A stretch of DNA of 64,000 bases from Misgurnus anguillicaudatus (taxonomy: Eukaryota; Chordata; Actinopteri; Cypriniformes; Cobitidae): positions 7,788,001 through 7,852,000 of the forward strand of contig NC_073354.2 in assembly GCF_027580225.2 (NCBI RefSeq), given 5' to 3'. Shown piece after piece: positions 1-13,268 of the stretch; position 1 is the stretch's first letter, and each line of letters begins with the position of its first letter. The notes below the pieces were generated by a model. That model had not been told where the DNA came from, made no database searches, and saw only the letters and a list, made by a program, of their open reading frames with translations. The position numbers and the translations under genes are program-made.

Positions 1-72
1 TACTAACAATGAATGAGCAATTTATGTTTATGTATTATTATTTCAACAATGCTGTCCCATGATATAGGGAAC

Positions 73-929
73 TGGGTGATTCTCACGAAACCATTGAAAC
101 ACCACGGCACTAATGATTTTAGCTTTAAAATGTGTAATATAGTAACATTAAAAAGCATCAGAATTAACACAATACTGTGTTCTACCTTGCACAATGTGTG
201 ATTTCAACATAAGAATTTATAATTGGAAATTTTATCTCATTTTCTGCTGAAATTCTCATTACCGCAATGTGTCCGGCTGTGTTTGAACATGCGTTATGTT
301 GTAATTTAATCAAATTAACACAAAAATATTAAGAAAAAAAATAAATGGATGTTTTGCTAGACTACTTTAGATGTGTCCATGCCTGATGTTCTCATCCTCC
401 GCAACACTTTTTGAGAACAGTTTAAGCACACATACAGAATTTTAATAAAGTTTGATTTTGAGTGACCAAGCACATGGACCAGTTACTTCAAGATGGCTAC
501 CAGGTAAGATCATTTTTTTACAGTTAATTTGAAATATTGTCTTGTCAGAATGCTTACACGACATTTTGATTATCATTACCACAACAGATGCTTATTAAAT
601 GTTAATTTAATTAATAGAAGCATAATACTTTGATTTTAAATGCATGTGCAGAATCTCCAAATTACGTTCTTTCAGGTTTGTCATGTCATTTTGAAAATAT
701 GTCAGTGTTGAAGTTTTCTGACTGTTGCGGTAATGAGACTTTTTAGGACTAATTTTTTAAATTATGTTACAAAAAGTGTTAAATGATAAGTAAAAGTTTT
801 TAAATTAATGTTCCCATTTACTCCAGACTTTGTTTTTCAATGTCTGGTGGGAAAAAAAAGTAAATTTAAGCAATTTTTTCATTTTCATGCTTGACATTTT
901 TAAAACCAAGTTTTCGTGAGAATCACCCA
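73..929. mobile_element. DNA transposon with GGGTGATTCTC inverted termini, copy 1
   Basis: The stretch opens with TGGGTGATTCTCACGAAA and closes with the inverted match TTTCGTGAGAATCACCCA. A second copy with the same ends lies at 50383-51167. Both contain phrases such as TCATTACCGCAA and an AAGATGGCTNCCAGGTAAG block (here about 491-508), which reads as a start codon followed by a splice donor. No intact transposase is open in either copy, so this is a decayed or non-autonomous DNA transposon. The superfamily was not identified. It lies in the intron following the third visible exon of the rps6kc1-like gene. Confidence 0.7.
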
Positions 930-1294
930 ACTATGTTTAAGATGTTTTTTTACAGGATGAAACCAAAATGTATGAAATGCATCACTGCGCTGTACTCATA
1001 CAGCAGCTCACAGATATCTTCATTGCATAGCAATCTGTATTGTTTTCATATCATGGACTATGTTATCCAACTAAAGGATGTTATTTATTTTTTAAAAAGC
1101 TTTCTTCGCATCATGCTTAACAATGCAATTCAACCGTAACTATATTCATAATACAGGTATCAAACAGAATGGAAAATAAAATTACAAACCAATCTTACCA
1201 TACTTAAACAGCTAAACAGATACAGAGTTTAAAGCTTAACATCACAACAGCTCCTAATTCACTTTACTACCACAGTGTATCACACAACACTTAC

Positions 1295-4200
1295 CAAACA
1301 CTTTAGCTTTGGCAAAGGGAGGAAATAGCTCGGAATGTCCGAAGTGGTTTTTGTGTATCTGCCAAAGGTCTCTATGAAGCTTCTTGAAATCACTGTACCT
1401 TTTCCACACTGTGATCTAAAGAGGGGAGGACAAACAGATTAAAACAAGTTACCCAAACACACTTAAAAATGATCTGTCAGCAAATCACAACAGTCTTTAC
1501 TAACATGATGTTGATGTTAGGAGCTTCAAACCATCTCCAGTTACTTATGATTAAAATCAATATTTTCCATCTTTCTGGCTGGTAATGGGATGCATTTCAA
1601 TGCAAGGTTCAATGAAATAAAATCAACCGTTTTGTATAGATTTTTATTTATTTATTTTATCCAGAGAAATGACTGGATGGTCAAGAGTGAACGCTTCAAT
1701 CCAGAATTAAGGCAAAGTTGGATGTTTTTATGTTGAAAGCAGGTTAAACTAATCACTTTTTGCAACAGTAAATGTACGTTAACTCATTTCCCGCCAGTAT
1801 TTTTTGGGATTTTCACAAGAAGTTCACAAAATGCCTTCCAGGAAAATTTTCTTCTAAAAGTATATAAACATACAAAATATATCAAATGAAAAAACAGACC
1901 CTCTGCTTTTAAATAAACAATAACTCGTCAATGGCAGGGGATGAAATAAATACATATTTGGGTAGTGTAGTAATTTTTAATGTCAGTAATCACATATTAA
2001 AATATCCCATTTAAACACTAAAATACCCTAAATAGACAATAAGCACACAGTTTAACCTATTTAATTATTCACTTGTTTAGATATACGATTCATCATTTGA
2101 AAAAGATAACAATAACATTAAAACACAAGGGTGCGAAAATGACATAGCACATATAAATGCATTTGGTAAATTTGACCCAGATTTTTAATCTGGTTTGATC
2201 CAAATATTTTTAAACAACGTGGGATTATAAATAATAACATTTTAGTAAAAGACTTGAATGCTTCATTGAACGTTTGTTATGTACATTTGAATACCAGCCA
2301 TAGACATATATAAACATAGATGCCCCATTAATGGCTTCTATGAAGCTGTCAAACATCTGTGACAGCCATAGAAAGGGGCGTCATGCACCAATTTTTTTTA
2401 AGGGGGCACAGTGAGCACAGCTCACAGAAATTTGTGCATACACAGACATCAAACGAAATATTAGCTTTCAGTCTTTTCCATGGCACTTACAGTTCTAACA
2501 ATCTGAACACCCCTGCTTTCATGCAAAAACCAAATAAAAGTGTTGACTAACTTTCATATCAAATACTATTTAATCGGAATAATGACTTTGGCATCATATT
2601 TACATTTGAAACGGCATGTTTTATTTATTTAAGTTTTAATAAATTACTTGTTTAAGTGTGTCATTAAGGCACTTTGCATAACAACTGCGTTATCCTTTCA
2701 AATTAGTGTAGTTTTAAATCCATAAAGTATATAAACAACGAAAATGACATAAGCTGAAGCCACGTGATTGATTTTAATGTTCAATAATGATTTTTAAAAA
2801 TGTGTAGATAAAATTATTAGAGGAACGCATTATTGCATCAAATTTTACCTCGTATGTGAGCATGTGTGATTCCGCGCCCCCGTGAATTCTGGCGAACTTT
2901 GGCGTTGTACCAAGATGAATCTAGAAATCTACTAATATAACGTCGAGACTGTCACATTTTAAACCATACATTTTCTACACAGAATTGATAATATTGTGCA
3001 TATTAAACAGATTAAAAGACAAATAACAGATTAATGAACGCTTCTTTGATTTTAAGGTTGCATGCAAAATCCATGGATAAAAAAACAAGGAGCACGTGCC
3101 CCCTCAGTTTGAATGGGCATGTTGCCTCTGGCCATAGACATATATTTACACATAGATGCCCTATGTCTATGGCCGGTGCAAAATGCGCTGCTTTCGTTAA
3201 TACCGATCAGAGCATGACTTTATGAGCACAGAAACTATTCTCATCACTTCATGAGATGAATATTGAACCGCTGAAGTCACGACTATTTTACGAAAATATC
3301 TTTACTGCCTTAAAGGAATAGTCTACTCATTTTCAATATTAAAATATGTTATTACCTTAACTAAGAATTGTTGATACATCCCTCTATCATCTGTGTGCGT
3401 GCACGTAAGCGCTGGAGCGCGCTGCGACGCTTCGATAGCATTTAGCTTAGCCCCATTCATTCAATGGTACCAATCAGAGATAAAGTTAGAAGTGACCAAA
3501 CACATCAACGTTTTTCCTATTTAAGACGAGTAGTTATACGAGCAAGTTTGGTGGTACAAAAATTTAAAAGAGGAACTATATTTTATGGCGTAATAGCACT
3601 TTTGGGAGTACTTCGACTCGCCTGAAAAGTCCGCTCCCCTTCTCCCTCTCATAATGGGAGAGGGAGGGTGTTACTGCGCCGAGTCGAAGTACTCCCAAAA
3701 GTGCTATTACGCCATAAAATATATTTCCTCTTTTAAATCCACTTAGAAAAGCACTACGTTTTTTCTTTGTACCACCAAACCCGCTCGTACAACCACTCGT
3801 CTTAAATAGGAAAAACGTTGATGTGTTTGGTCACACGCACGCACACAGATGATAGAGGGATGTATCAACTCTTCTTAGTTAAGGTAATAACATAGTTTAA
3901 TATTGAAAATTAGTAGACTATTCCTTTAAGTTTCTGGGCCTTGGAAGTTGTGAGCTGTGTTACTGTCTATAGGGGCTCAGACATACAAGTGCAATGACAA
4001 ATTTTTAATTCTTGGGTGAACTAACCCTTTAAAACCAGAAATATATAAGGTAAACAGGGTCAATAAGAGTAAGTTCACTGTTTATAATTCTGACCTCCTG
4101 AACGTCATCCGGGTTCTTCCGTGAGATGATCTGTGGAAAAACAGAATATGATGATGATAGGGAGCACTGCAGCAAAGGTCTCTGATCCACATTGCATTTG

Positions 4201-4855
4201 CCTGATCTCTATCCAAAACACCACTGACTATTTATAAATAACATCCAACGGTGTATATTAGATCATTTATGTAACGTTACTGTACCGATATGTTACATCT
4301 CTATGTATGTGACAGAAATCTAGCTTTAAGTTAAGCCATTTTCACAAAAGCAGAAATAAATCACATGAGAAAGATGACAGGTTTACGTAAGAAATAGATT
4401 ACACCGCTGACATTAAATGTGACAGACGCATTCGCTTTATGTTTTTATGACATATCATTCTTAATGTCAACATTTCGGACGTAACACGACGGATAAATTA
4501 TAAAGCGATAGCTGTCACGTCTCTTGTATAGATTTATAGATGTAGTCGACGTCATGCAGAGCTGCGCGGACAGACCGGTATATGACATCGCAATCCCGCG
4601 AGAGCGATTTTGACAACTGTGCTTTTGAATCGCTCTCGTGGGACTTTGATGTTACAAACTGAACAATCTGCGCAGACAGTTAAGTCATGGTCCTGATAAA
4701 CATTAGCTTTAGCATACAAGCTACCGAACGCGACGAAATCTCTCTCTTCTCACCCGGGCAGTGACTTTATACACCGTATAGCCCTTCTTGTGTGTCGTGG
4801 GGTCGGTAACCGTGTAGAATCGCGCGAGCTCGCCTGTGTCCCGGGCGGAGATCAT
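1295..4855 (-). CDS. rps6kc1: Ribosomal protein S6 kinase delta-1-like (PX domain), 5' exons only
   Basis: Three minus-strand coding exons are readable: 4855-4754 (34 codons, starting MISARDTGELARFYTVTDP), 4130-4095 (12 codons, IISRKNPDDVQE) and 1415-1295 (40 codons plus one base, ending near SELFPPFAKAKVFG). All have AG acceptors and GT donors and join in frame, giving 86 residues that form the first part of a phox-homology (PX) domain. The VWKRYSDFKKLH and LWQIHKN segments match my memory of RPS6KC1 (RPK118) better than the related SNX15, which has a different residue run there. Family knowledge: RPS6KC1 has a PX domain for phosphoinositide binding on endosomes, an MIT domain and a divergent kinase domain, and binds sphingosine kinase 1. 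The rest of the gene lies left of the window. The start at 4855 follows a GC-rich stretch and is the first ATG in frame. SNX15 remains the alternative. Confidence 0.8.
3314..3925. mobile_element. TTAA-flanked foldback MITE, family B copy 1 (right arm partly deleted)
   Basis: TTAA at 3310-3313 and 3926-3929 flanks an element starting AGGAATAGTCTACTCA and ending in its inverse. The arms are hundreds of bases long and meet at a short centre near 3640. Compared with the complete copy at 55820-56542, the right arm lacks about 110 bp, joining GTTTGGTCAC directly to ACGCACGCACACAGATG. It lies in the second intron of the rps6kc1-like gene. Confidence 0.8.
4548..4690. mobile_element. CGCGAGAGCGAT hairpin element, copy 1 (rps6kc1 intron 1)
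   Basis: Two arms of about 60 bases face each other: the left arm contains CCCGCGAGAGCGATT (4595-4609) and the right arm AATCGCTCTCGTGGGACTTTG (from about 4628). The outer parts pair through GTCATGCAGAGCTGCGC against CTGCGCAGACAG..AAGTCATG. It ends about 60 bp inside intron 1 of the rps6kc1-like gene. Related copies lie at 14647-14788 and 16263-16409, also at gene starts. No coding capacity is present, so I read it as a MITE. Confidence 0.65.
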
Positions 4856-5374
4856 CCTGAGACACACATCACCACAGCCGGACACTCACTCACTCATTCA
4901 CTCACTCCACAAAGACAACAGCTCATGAATAATAATTAGGTGGCAGTGACGTCACAAGCTCAGCTCATGAAAATTAATCAGGCAACCAAGCTGCGGTTCA
5001 GTTCATCATCTATTTCTGTGGATTTACTGGCAGTTTGCAAACCAAATAATTTGATTCATTTTAATCACTGACTACCATGTTAATAATTACCCTTAAAATG
5101 AATGAATAAAGTAGTTTTAATTATCTGAGACTTGCCTGCATATGATGATTCATGTAAGATCTTGGAGATCCCACTAATATCTTTGTTAGTGGTCTCCATA
5201 TTGTGATAGCTATGCATGGTGATATTGTACTAGTTTAATTAGAAACAGATACATGGGACAGACTGAGAATGTGATCAAAGCAATGAATGTCAATATTTTG
5301 TTCTTTTTAGTGTTCCAAATAATAATGAAAGGGAAAAATGTTGACCTTTTTCTATAATGCCAATTAAATGTAGC

Positions 5375-5380
5375 TTTATT
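5375..5380 (-). terminator. Candidate poly(A) signal of ndufaf7
   Basis: On the minus strand TTTATT reads AATAAA, about 240 bases past the ndufaf7 stop codon. This is the nearest canonical hexamer I saw downstream of the gene; the cleavage site itself cannot be seen. Confidence 0.5.
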
Positions 5381-5617
5381 TCAAATGAACATTACAATAA
5401 GAACGTCACACACAACACAAAAATGATTTCAGACTTCTGCAAAAAGTGATTCCAGCTATTTTAATAAATGTACTGATACTGTAATAAGAACTGCAAACAT
5501 TCAAACTATACAATATGTTCTTGGTCTGAATCAGACACTCAAAGTCCAGCACAGGGTTGCATCTATCAGATGAAACATCTCTCATCTAGTTCTTCATAGC
5601 CTGTGAGAGACTCTTCA

Positions 5618-8600
5618 CTACCGGACCAGTTCAGTAAAACCAGCCACAGGCTTTTCATGTCCTTTATTTAAAGAGATCCGATCTTGATCCAGCACAGACA
5701 AGAAATGAAACCTGTGTCCCATTTTCTCAGGGTTAGTCAAGAAGTCATAGCTGTGAATAAGCTGTGCTCTCGAGTCTCTGTCATGACAGCTCTTCAAAAG
5801 GACCTGAAAGAAAACATGACAAACTTATACTTAATAATATACTTATTTCAATTTACTAATATGTGACCCTGTCTGTGAAATCCAGACTAAAGTATCAATC
5901 TAATGATGAGATTAGAAGCATCAAAAGTTTGATTTCACTTTGATTTCAATCTTTGACATGATCTTACTTAGTCAATATTTAAGATATCAAGATTTTCACA
6001 GAATGTTCTTCATATTATGTAGGTTGACAACAGCAAAAAAAAAAAAAACATCACAAAATATGACTTTCAGATGTTTGAATCATTAGATACAGACATTAAA
6101 GGGTACCTCAACTATTAAGACTTGCATGCATTCATACTTTATATTTGCCTTCTACGTTTTCCGTTGCGAAAAACATTAAAGGATTATACCATTTTTAAAA
6201 ATAAAATCCAGATAATTTACTCACCACAATGTCATCCAAATTGTTGATGTCTTTCTTTGTTCAGTCGAGAAGAAATTATGTTTTTTGAGGAAAACATTCC
6301 AGGATTTCTCTCACTTTAAATGGACTTCAATAGACCCCAACACTCCACAGCTTCAATGCAGTCAAAAATTGCAGCTTCAAAAGACATCAAACGATCTCAA
6401 ACGAGGCACAAGGGTCCCATCCAGCAAAACAACTGTCACTCTTGGCAAGAAAAATAAAAAATATGCACAACTTCTCATCTTCTTCCGGTTGTGTGACGCG
6501 CCAGCACAACCTCACGTAATACGTCATCACGTCAAGAGGTCACGGATGACGTATCGAAACTACGCCCCGGAGTTTACAAGTGTGGAGAAAGAGGAACGTT
6601 CTGACGTTGTTGTATGTCGAATGATCCAGTGTCAGTTTATTGTTTAAAATGGTCCGCAAATGTGCGTTTCATATATGTGACACATGACCTTTCGACTTCA
6701 CTACGGAATTACGTGAGGTCGCGTGGGCGCATCACAGGACCGGAGGAAGACAAGAAGTTGTGGTTTAAAAGTGTAAATTTTTATATTTCTTGCCAAAAAT
6801 AACAATCGTTTCGCTAGATAAGACTCTTATGCCTCGCTTGGGATCGTCTAGAGTCATCTGAAACTGCAATTTTAAACTGCATTAAAACTGTTAAGTGTTG
6901 GGGTCCATTAAAGTCCATTAAAATAAGAAAAATCCTGAAATGTTTTCCTCAAAAATCATAATTTCTTCTCGACTGAACAAAGAAAGAAATCAACATTTTA
7001 GATGACATGGTGGTGAGTAAATTATCTGGATTTTATTTTTAAGAAAATGGACCATTCCTTTAAATATTCTCATTACTTAAAAGTCTTACTGTAGCCGATA
7101 ATTTTATCACGTAAAACTCATCTTTGACAATCATAATAGAATATTTAGAAGTTTTTCCTGTGACAGTAATTTCTACAAGCTTTAAAACTGCTTGAATGTA
7201 ATTCCCTTGTTTAGTATATGGAAAAGTATGAATCTCTTCTTTCGTTTAGATTGACTTATCATCTTTCATTTGTATGTTTTCTGTATTGTTCATCATTGAA
7301 GTTACTCTCAGGTTTATATTGAAAGTGCTGAACAGATGACATTAATGTTCTTGTATTTTTAATAGCATGCAGATATCAAGACCACATAGTGCCACCTACT
7401 GTCTGTGTGCATTTATAACTCTCATCTTCTGTTTCACATCATTTTAGTTTCAACTAATTGAAGACTTGTTTACATCGCTGTAGTGTTAATAGACGGGATT
7501 TGATCGCCACCTTTTGACATGATAGATTGTGATGTAAACAAAATGACGGCCTTCCAGTGAAATATTTTTTCAAAGTTATTAAAACTATGACATTTGTACT
7601 GTTTTTATTTCACATTGATAAAGCCAATCCCAGTGTTAATGTATTACGCCATACATTTATTTATAGTCGGGTACCATTTAAAGCAACACTATGTAGTTTT
7701 TCGACCTTTAAATAATGTCTCTAAAATTATTTCAGTGATAGAACAACTCTTAACTGGACAAATTCTACTGCTGCTGCAACCTGAGCAGCCTCCTAGCTGC
7801 TACAAGCACACTCTGAAAGTCGAGGTGGAGGGTAGAGGACACAGCCCCGCCCCTCCCCCTGCCTGCAAAAGAGTGTCTGATACCAGTCACTGTTGCACTT
7901 TTCTACCACATGGGGGAGCTGTAAGTCAATATTACATGGAAACTACATAGTGTTGCTTTAACACTTTCATTCTAACCTGCATGCGTGCGTCAATGCCCAT
8001 GTTCTTCAGGAAGGACTGTTGTGTGATTGGTCCCAGGCAGGTCACCTGATTTCCTGCCATCTTTCTCAAGTAACTGAAGTCCACATCTGCTGTAAGATCT
8101 GCCATCCCAGGTGAGACCAATACACTGTGCAGCTGATGTCCTTTAAAGCCCTGCAACAAAAAATGAGGCCATAACTAAACATGTCAAAACAGACGGTCTC
8201 TGTATAATGTTGGGACGAAAACATTTCTATTTTGATTTCCTCCTTTTAATTCCAGTCTTACATTTGTAACATTATTTGTTAACCACAAGTAACAAACCTA
8301 CATCGGTTACACAAGTGACAAATAGGTTCTCAAATTTTAAATCAAGTTTAATAATAATACACCACTGTGTTTGTACTGCCTTTTAAAAGCAAAATTCAAA
8401 ATTTTGTATTTCAAAATGGCCAATTCCCAAATATATAATGATTTGAAATACACATGAAACACAATTACGTTTAAATAAAAGTATGTTCAGGGATGTACTG
8501 AACTTTTGAATCATACGCTTTGAGATTCTGTAGAAAAATAATGACTGATTTTAAAAACATTTAATGATTGAATAGATTGTCCACAGTCCTTTATCCATTT

Positions 8601-11600
8601 TTAGCCTAAATATAATATGTTTTAAATGCAGTTAGTTGATAAACGTTTGTACATTAGGCCCATATAACAATCATGTGCTTACTCTGAACGTATCGCTTTT
8701 TGTTCCATCATGTCCATAGTCTCCGATCAGGGCCGCTCCCCCGTCCACTGCAATTCGATTGGCCAGGTTCTGAATGATGACTCCACCCTCTGGACACACT
8801 TCCACATGCCGTCTGCTCTCATCTAGCTGCAAAAATAATTAACAGCTACGGTTTTGAGTTACTCATGAGATACCGACACAAAAAATAAACAGCATCTCCT
8901 CTTAAACAACAAAAGAAACACCGGTATGAGAACTCACCTGCACAAGTGTTGCAGATGCCAGCGTTGGACTGGGAGAAAGCACAAATCTCAGTTTATCTGG
9001 ACTTTCAGGATCAATATCAACCAAAACCTCCCGCCAGCCTTTCTCTGTTCTCTATATGGGAAAAATATACTTTACAGTTAAGGTTATGGCATTATATTAA
9101 TTGAATCTGCTATGATAGTATTGTTAATGCTATTGTCTTCTATTTGAGGTAATTATTACTATTTTCCTGATTTAATACAAGGGACAAGACTGTTAACCCG
9201 GACTGTTAAAGGAAAACACCAGCGTTTTTTAATATTTTACTACGTTCTTACCTCAACTTACATGAATTAATACATACCTATCTTTATTCAATCCGTGCAC
9301 TTAATCTTTGTACAGCGCTTCGTGAATGTTAGCATTTAGCCTAGCCCCATTCATTCCTTAGGATCCAAACAGGGATGAATTTAAAAGCCACCAAACACTT
9401 CCATGTTTTCCCTATTTAAAGGAATATTCCATTTTCTTAAAAGAAAAATCCAGATAATTTACTCACCACCATGTCATCCAAAATGTTGATGTCTTTCTTT
9501 GTTCAGTCGAGAAGAAATTATGTTTTTTGAGGAAAACATTGCAGGACTTTAATAGACACCAACAATTAACACTTAACTCAACACTTAACAGTTTTTTTCA
9601 ACGGAGTTTCAAAGGACTATAAACAATCCCAAACGAGGCATAAGTGTCTTATCTAGCAAAACGACCGTCACTTTTGACATGAAAAATAACAAACATACAC
9701 CTTCAAAGCACAACTTCTCGTCTAGATCCGGTCATGATGCGCCAGGTGACCACACGCAATACGTCATGACGTCAAGAGGTCACAGAAGACGAATGCAAAA
9801 CTCCGCCCCAGTGTTTACAAGTGTGTTGAAAGAGGACCGTTCCGACGTTGTTGTATGTCAACTGATACTAATTAATGTCTTTGTGTCAGTTAATTGTTTA
9901 CAATGGTCCACAAATGTGCGTTTTATATATGTAACACGTGACCTCCCTACGTCACTACGCATTTACGTTAGGTCGCGCTGGACCGGACCTAGACGAAAAG
10001 TTGTTGATTTAAAAGAGCATATTTGTTATTTTTCCTGTCAAACATGACAATCGTTTTGCTAGATAAGACCCTTATGCCTCGTTTGGGATTGTTTATAGTC
10101 CTTTGAAACACCTTTGAAAAAAACTGTTAAGTGTTGAGTTAAGTGTTAATTGTTGGTGTCTATTAAAGTCCATTAAAATGAGAAAAATCCTGCAATGTTT
10201 TCCTCAAAGAGCATTGTTTCTTCTCGACTGAACAAAGAAAGACATCAACATTTTGGATGACATGGTGGTGAGTAAATTATCTGGATTTTTCTTTTAAGAA
10301 AATGGAATATTCCTTTAAAGTCTCTTACATGAGTAGTTACACAAGTAAGTATGGTGGCACAAAACAAAACGTGACAATTTTTTTAAGCAGATAAAAATGA
10401 GAACTGTATTGTATGACGGAAGAGCACTTAGTTTGCAGCACTTCGAACTCGAGCGCAGTAATATTGACAGAAGTTTGAGCAAGAGGGGTAGTAGTCAGAC
10501 GTGATGATGTTACTGTGTGCCAGGTCGAAGTGCTGCAAACTAAGTGCTCTTCTGCCATATGATACAGTTCTCATTTTTTAATCTCCTTAAAAAGCACCAT
10601 GTTTTATTTCGCATTGAGAAAAGATAGGTATGTATTCATTCGTCTAAGTTAAGGTAAGAATATTGTAAAACTGTGGTGTTTTCCTTTAAAGGGCACATAT
10701 TATGTGCATTTTACAAGATGTAATATAAGTTTCAGGTGTGCCTAGAATTATTGCTTGTTTAACAGGGGCACATGTGAAACTGAGATAAATTTTAAAAAAT
10801 TCAGTATATTCCTTTACCCAGTTTGTCTTTTTTGTGCATTTGGCAAGACATGTATTTAAAACTTTATGTAAAACTTACATTTGAACTATGAATTTACTTA
10901 TTTACCTGAAACTTGTGAATGGGCAGTGCATCAAAAAACTCATGGGCTAGAAAGACACTAAAACCTGCCAGAGGAAAAAAAGAGGGTCACAAACCAAGAC
11001 CTTTTAGAATTTGTCAAAATGTCAGTGTGTTGCCTGCGTACCCTTTGGGACGTCCTCAATCCTGCGGTACCAGTATACAGGCAGACCCGCGTGTGTGGTT
11101 CCGCTGCGGTACACCAGCTCATCTTCATCATCACACACCAGATTCTGATCTCTGGTGAGATACTCGGCCTGAACTTGGCTCAGTTTTGGGCTGACCTCAA
11201 CCAGATGAACGGACACCTCCGCCTCACCCAGCACACTTTTTAACTGTCTAAAGACCTGGCACATAAAAACACAGCATTTGCTTTAAAGTAACAGTATCAA
11301 CAAAAGTTTTTTTTCCTTTAAAAGAGAAAGAAATTAAGGATTAAACTGTCAGTGAATAACTAATGAATAAATAGATGTGTACAATTATTTCTTGAAAATT
11401 TGTATAAATAAAAATCAATGTGCTTGTGTTTTACTTTGATAACTTTGCCATGCTGATCACAAATATGGATGATGAGCAGAAATGAATTTATTGTACGTCA
11501 TTTAATATACTAGTCAACATTTGAAGTGGATCAAAAACGTTCATCAAAGTTGTCCTAAGACAAGAACGGGTATTGGGTAATGGTTTTAAAGGTGCAGTGT

Positions 11601-13185
11601 GTAATTTTTTAGAAGGATCTCTTGACAGAAATGCAAAATAATATACAAAACTATATTATCAGGGGTGTACGAAAACCTTTCATAATGAACCGTTATATGT
11701 TTATTACCTAAGAACGAGACCTTTTTATCTACATACACCGAGGGTCCCCTTACATGGAAGTTGCCATTTTGTGCCACCATTTTTCTACAGAAGCCCTTAA
11801 CGGACAAATCTTTTTACTAAATTGTCACTGACGATGTTTGTCTGGTGGCGGCTATCGTAGCTTCTCTATGTTTTTCAAAAGCGAGAGGTGAGCAGTGGAC
11901 TGAGCCGTTGGTTGCAATTCGCAACCTCACCACTAGATGCCGCTAAAATGTACACACTGCACCTTTAAGACAACTTTTAGGAAAGGTTTTGATCCACTTC
12001 AAATGTTGACTAGTGTACTTGGATGCATCTGACATATACAATACCGATCTGCTGCGTCTCGAAATTTACTTGTATTTACCCTCAGGATGTCACTGGCCAA
12101 TGAGCCTCTGCCCGGTCCAAGTTCCACTAAATGAAACGGGCTGGGTTTTCCAGCTGCCATCCACTCGCTGACACACCAGACACCTAACAGCTGATATAGC
12201 AAACAGCTTAGGTAACAATATCATTCACCTATATTATTATACCTGCAACCAAAACAATGCTTACTTCACCGAAAATCTGACTGATCTCTGGTGATGTAAT
12301 GAAATCTCCATCCGGTCCAAGCATGTCATTCCTCGTGTAATAGCCCTGCAAATACAAGCAACAGACTTTAGGGGGCGATTTCCCTGACAGGACTTATCCT
12401 AGTCACACTGAAACGCATGTTGAGGTGCCTTAATTTAAAAACATCTTGCACTGACATTGTCTTAGATATAACAGAGACATTGTTTGGTCTCAAGAATCAC
12501 ACCACTGTTGTTTTTGGTAAGGTATGTTTGTAAACTACTTAAATGTCCTAATATAACTAAGGCCTAGCCCTGATTAATCTAAACCCTGTCCAGAAAACTG
12601 ACCCTAAATCTTGCAATCTAACTTCTGTCATTTCTAATGTCTAGACGTAATCCTGCCTGCTGGTTGTGTTCATGTGTAAACAACAAGAACAGGTAGATAC
12701 TGTTGATAGTCTGCTATGCTATCCTGATCATTGATTTATCATGCAGTTCACACAAGAGCTATGAGGATGTTTTTACACTTTCAACCTTTTTATTAAAGGT
12801 CCCGTTCTTTCTGTATTTTTGAAGCTTTGATTGTGTTAACAGTGCGCAATATAACACGTGTTTATGTTTCACGTGTAAAAAAACGTGGTATTTTTCGCAC
12901 AATTTACTTATCTGTATAGCGCTGTTTTCAGTGTCCTAAAAACAGGCTGATGTCTTCCTTGTTCTATGAAGTCCTTCCTTCAGAAATACGTAACGAGTTC
13001 TGATTGTGTAGTTTGTTTAGTGTGTTGTGATTTGATAGCAGCTTAGCTTGCAGTTAGCTTAGCTGGCAACTGACGTATTCCTGTGGGCGGAGTTTAGTCA
13101 AAAAACTGTTCTAGTGATGTCATTAAAGCAGGAAGTAGAGGGCTGTAGTCCAAACCGTTTGCTGTAGGCTTTGAAAGGCGAATTC

Positions 13186-13268
<83 letters not shown>

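Noticed and set aside
6285..6647. 120-codon open frame, and similar frames at 9679-10047 and 33598-33945
   Set aside because: They lie in corresponding parts of family A transposon copies; no domain is recognisable and they overlap the inverted arms.
7594..7950. 118-codon plus-strand open frame
   Set aside because: Most of it is the TTAA MITE at 7682-7957.
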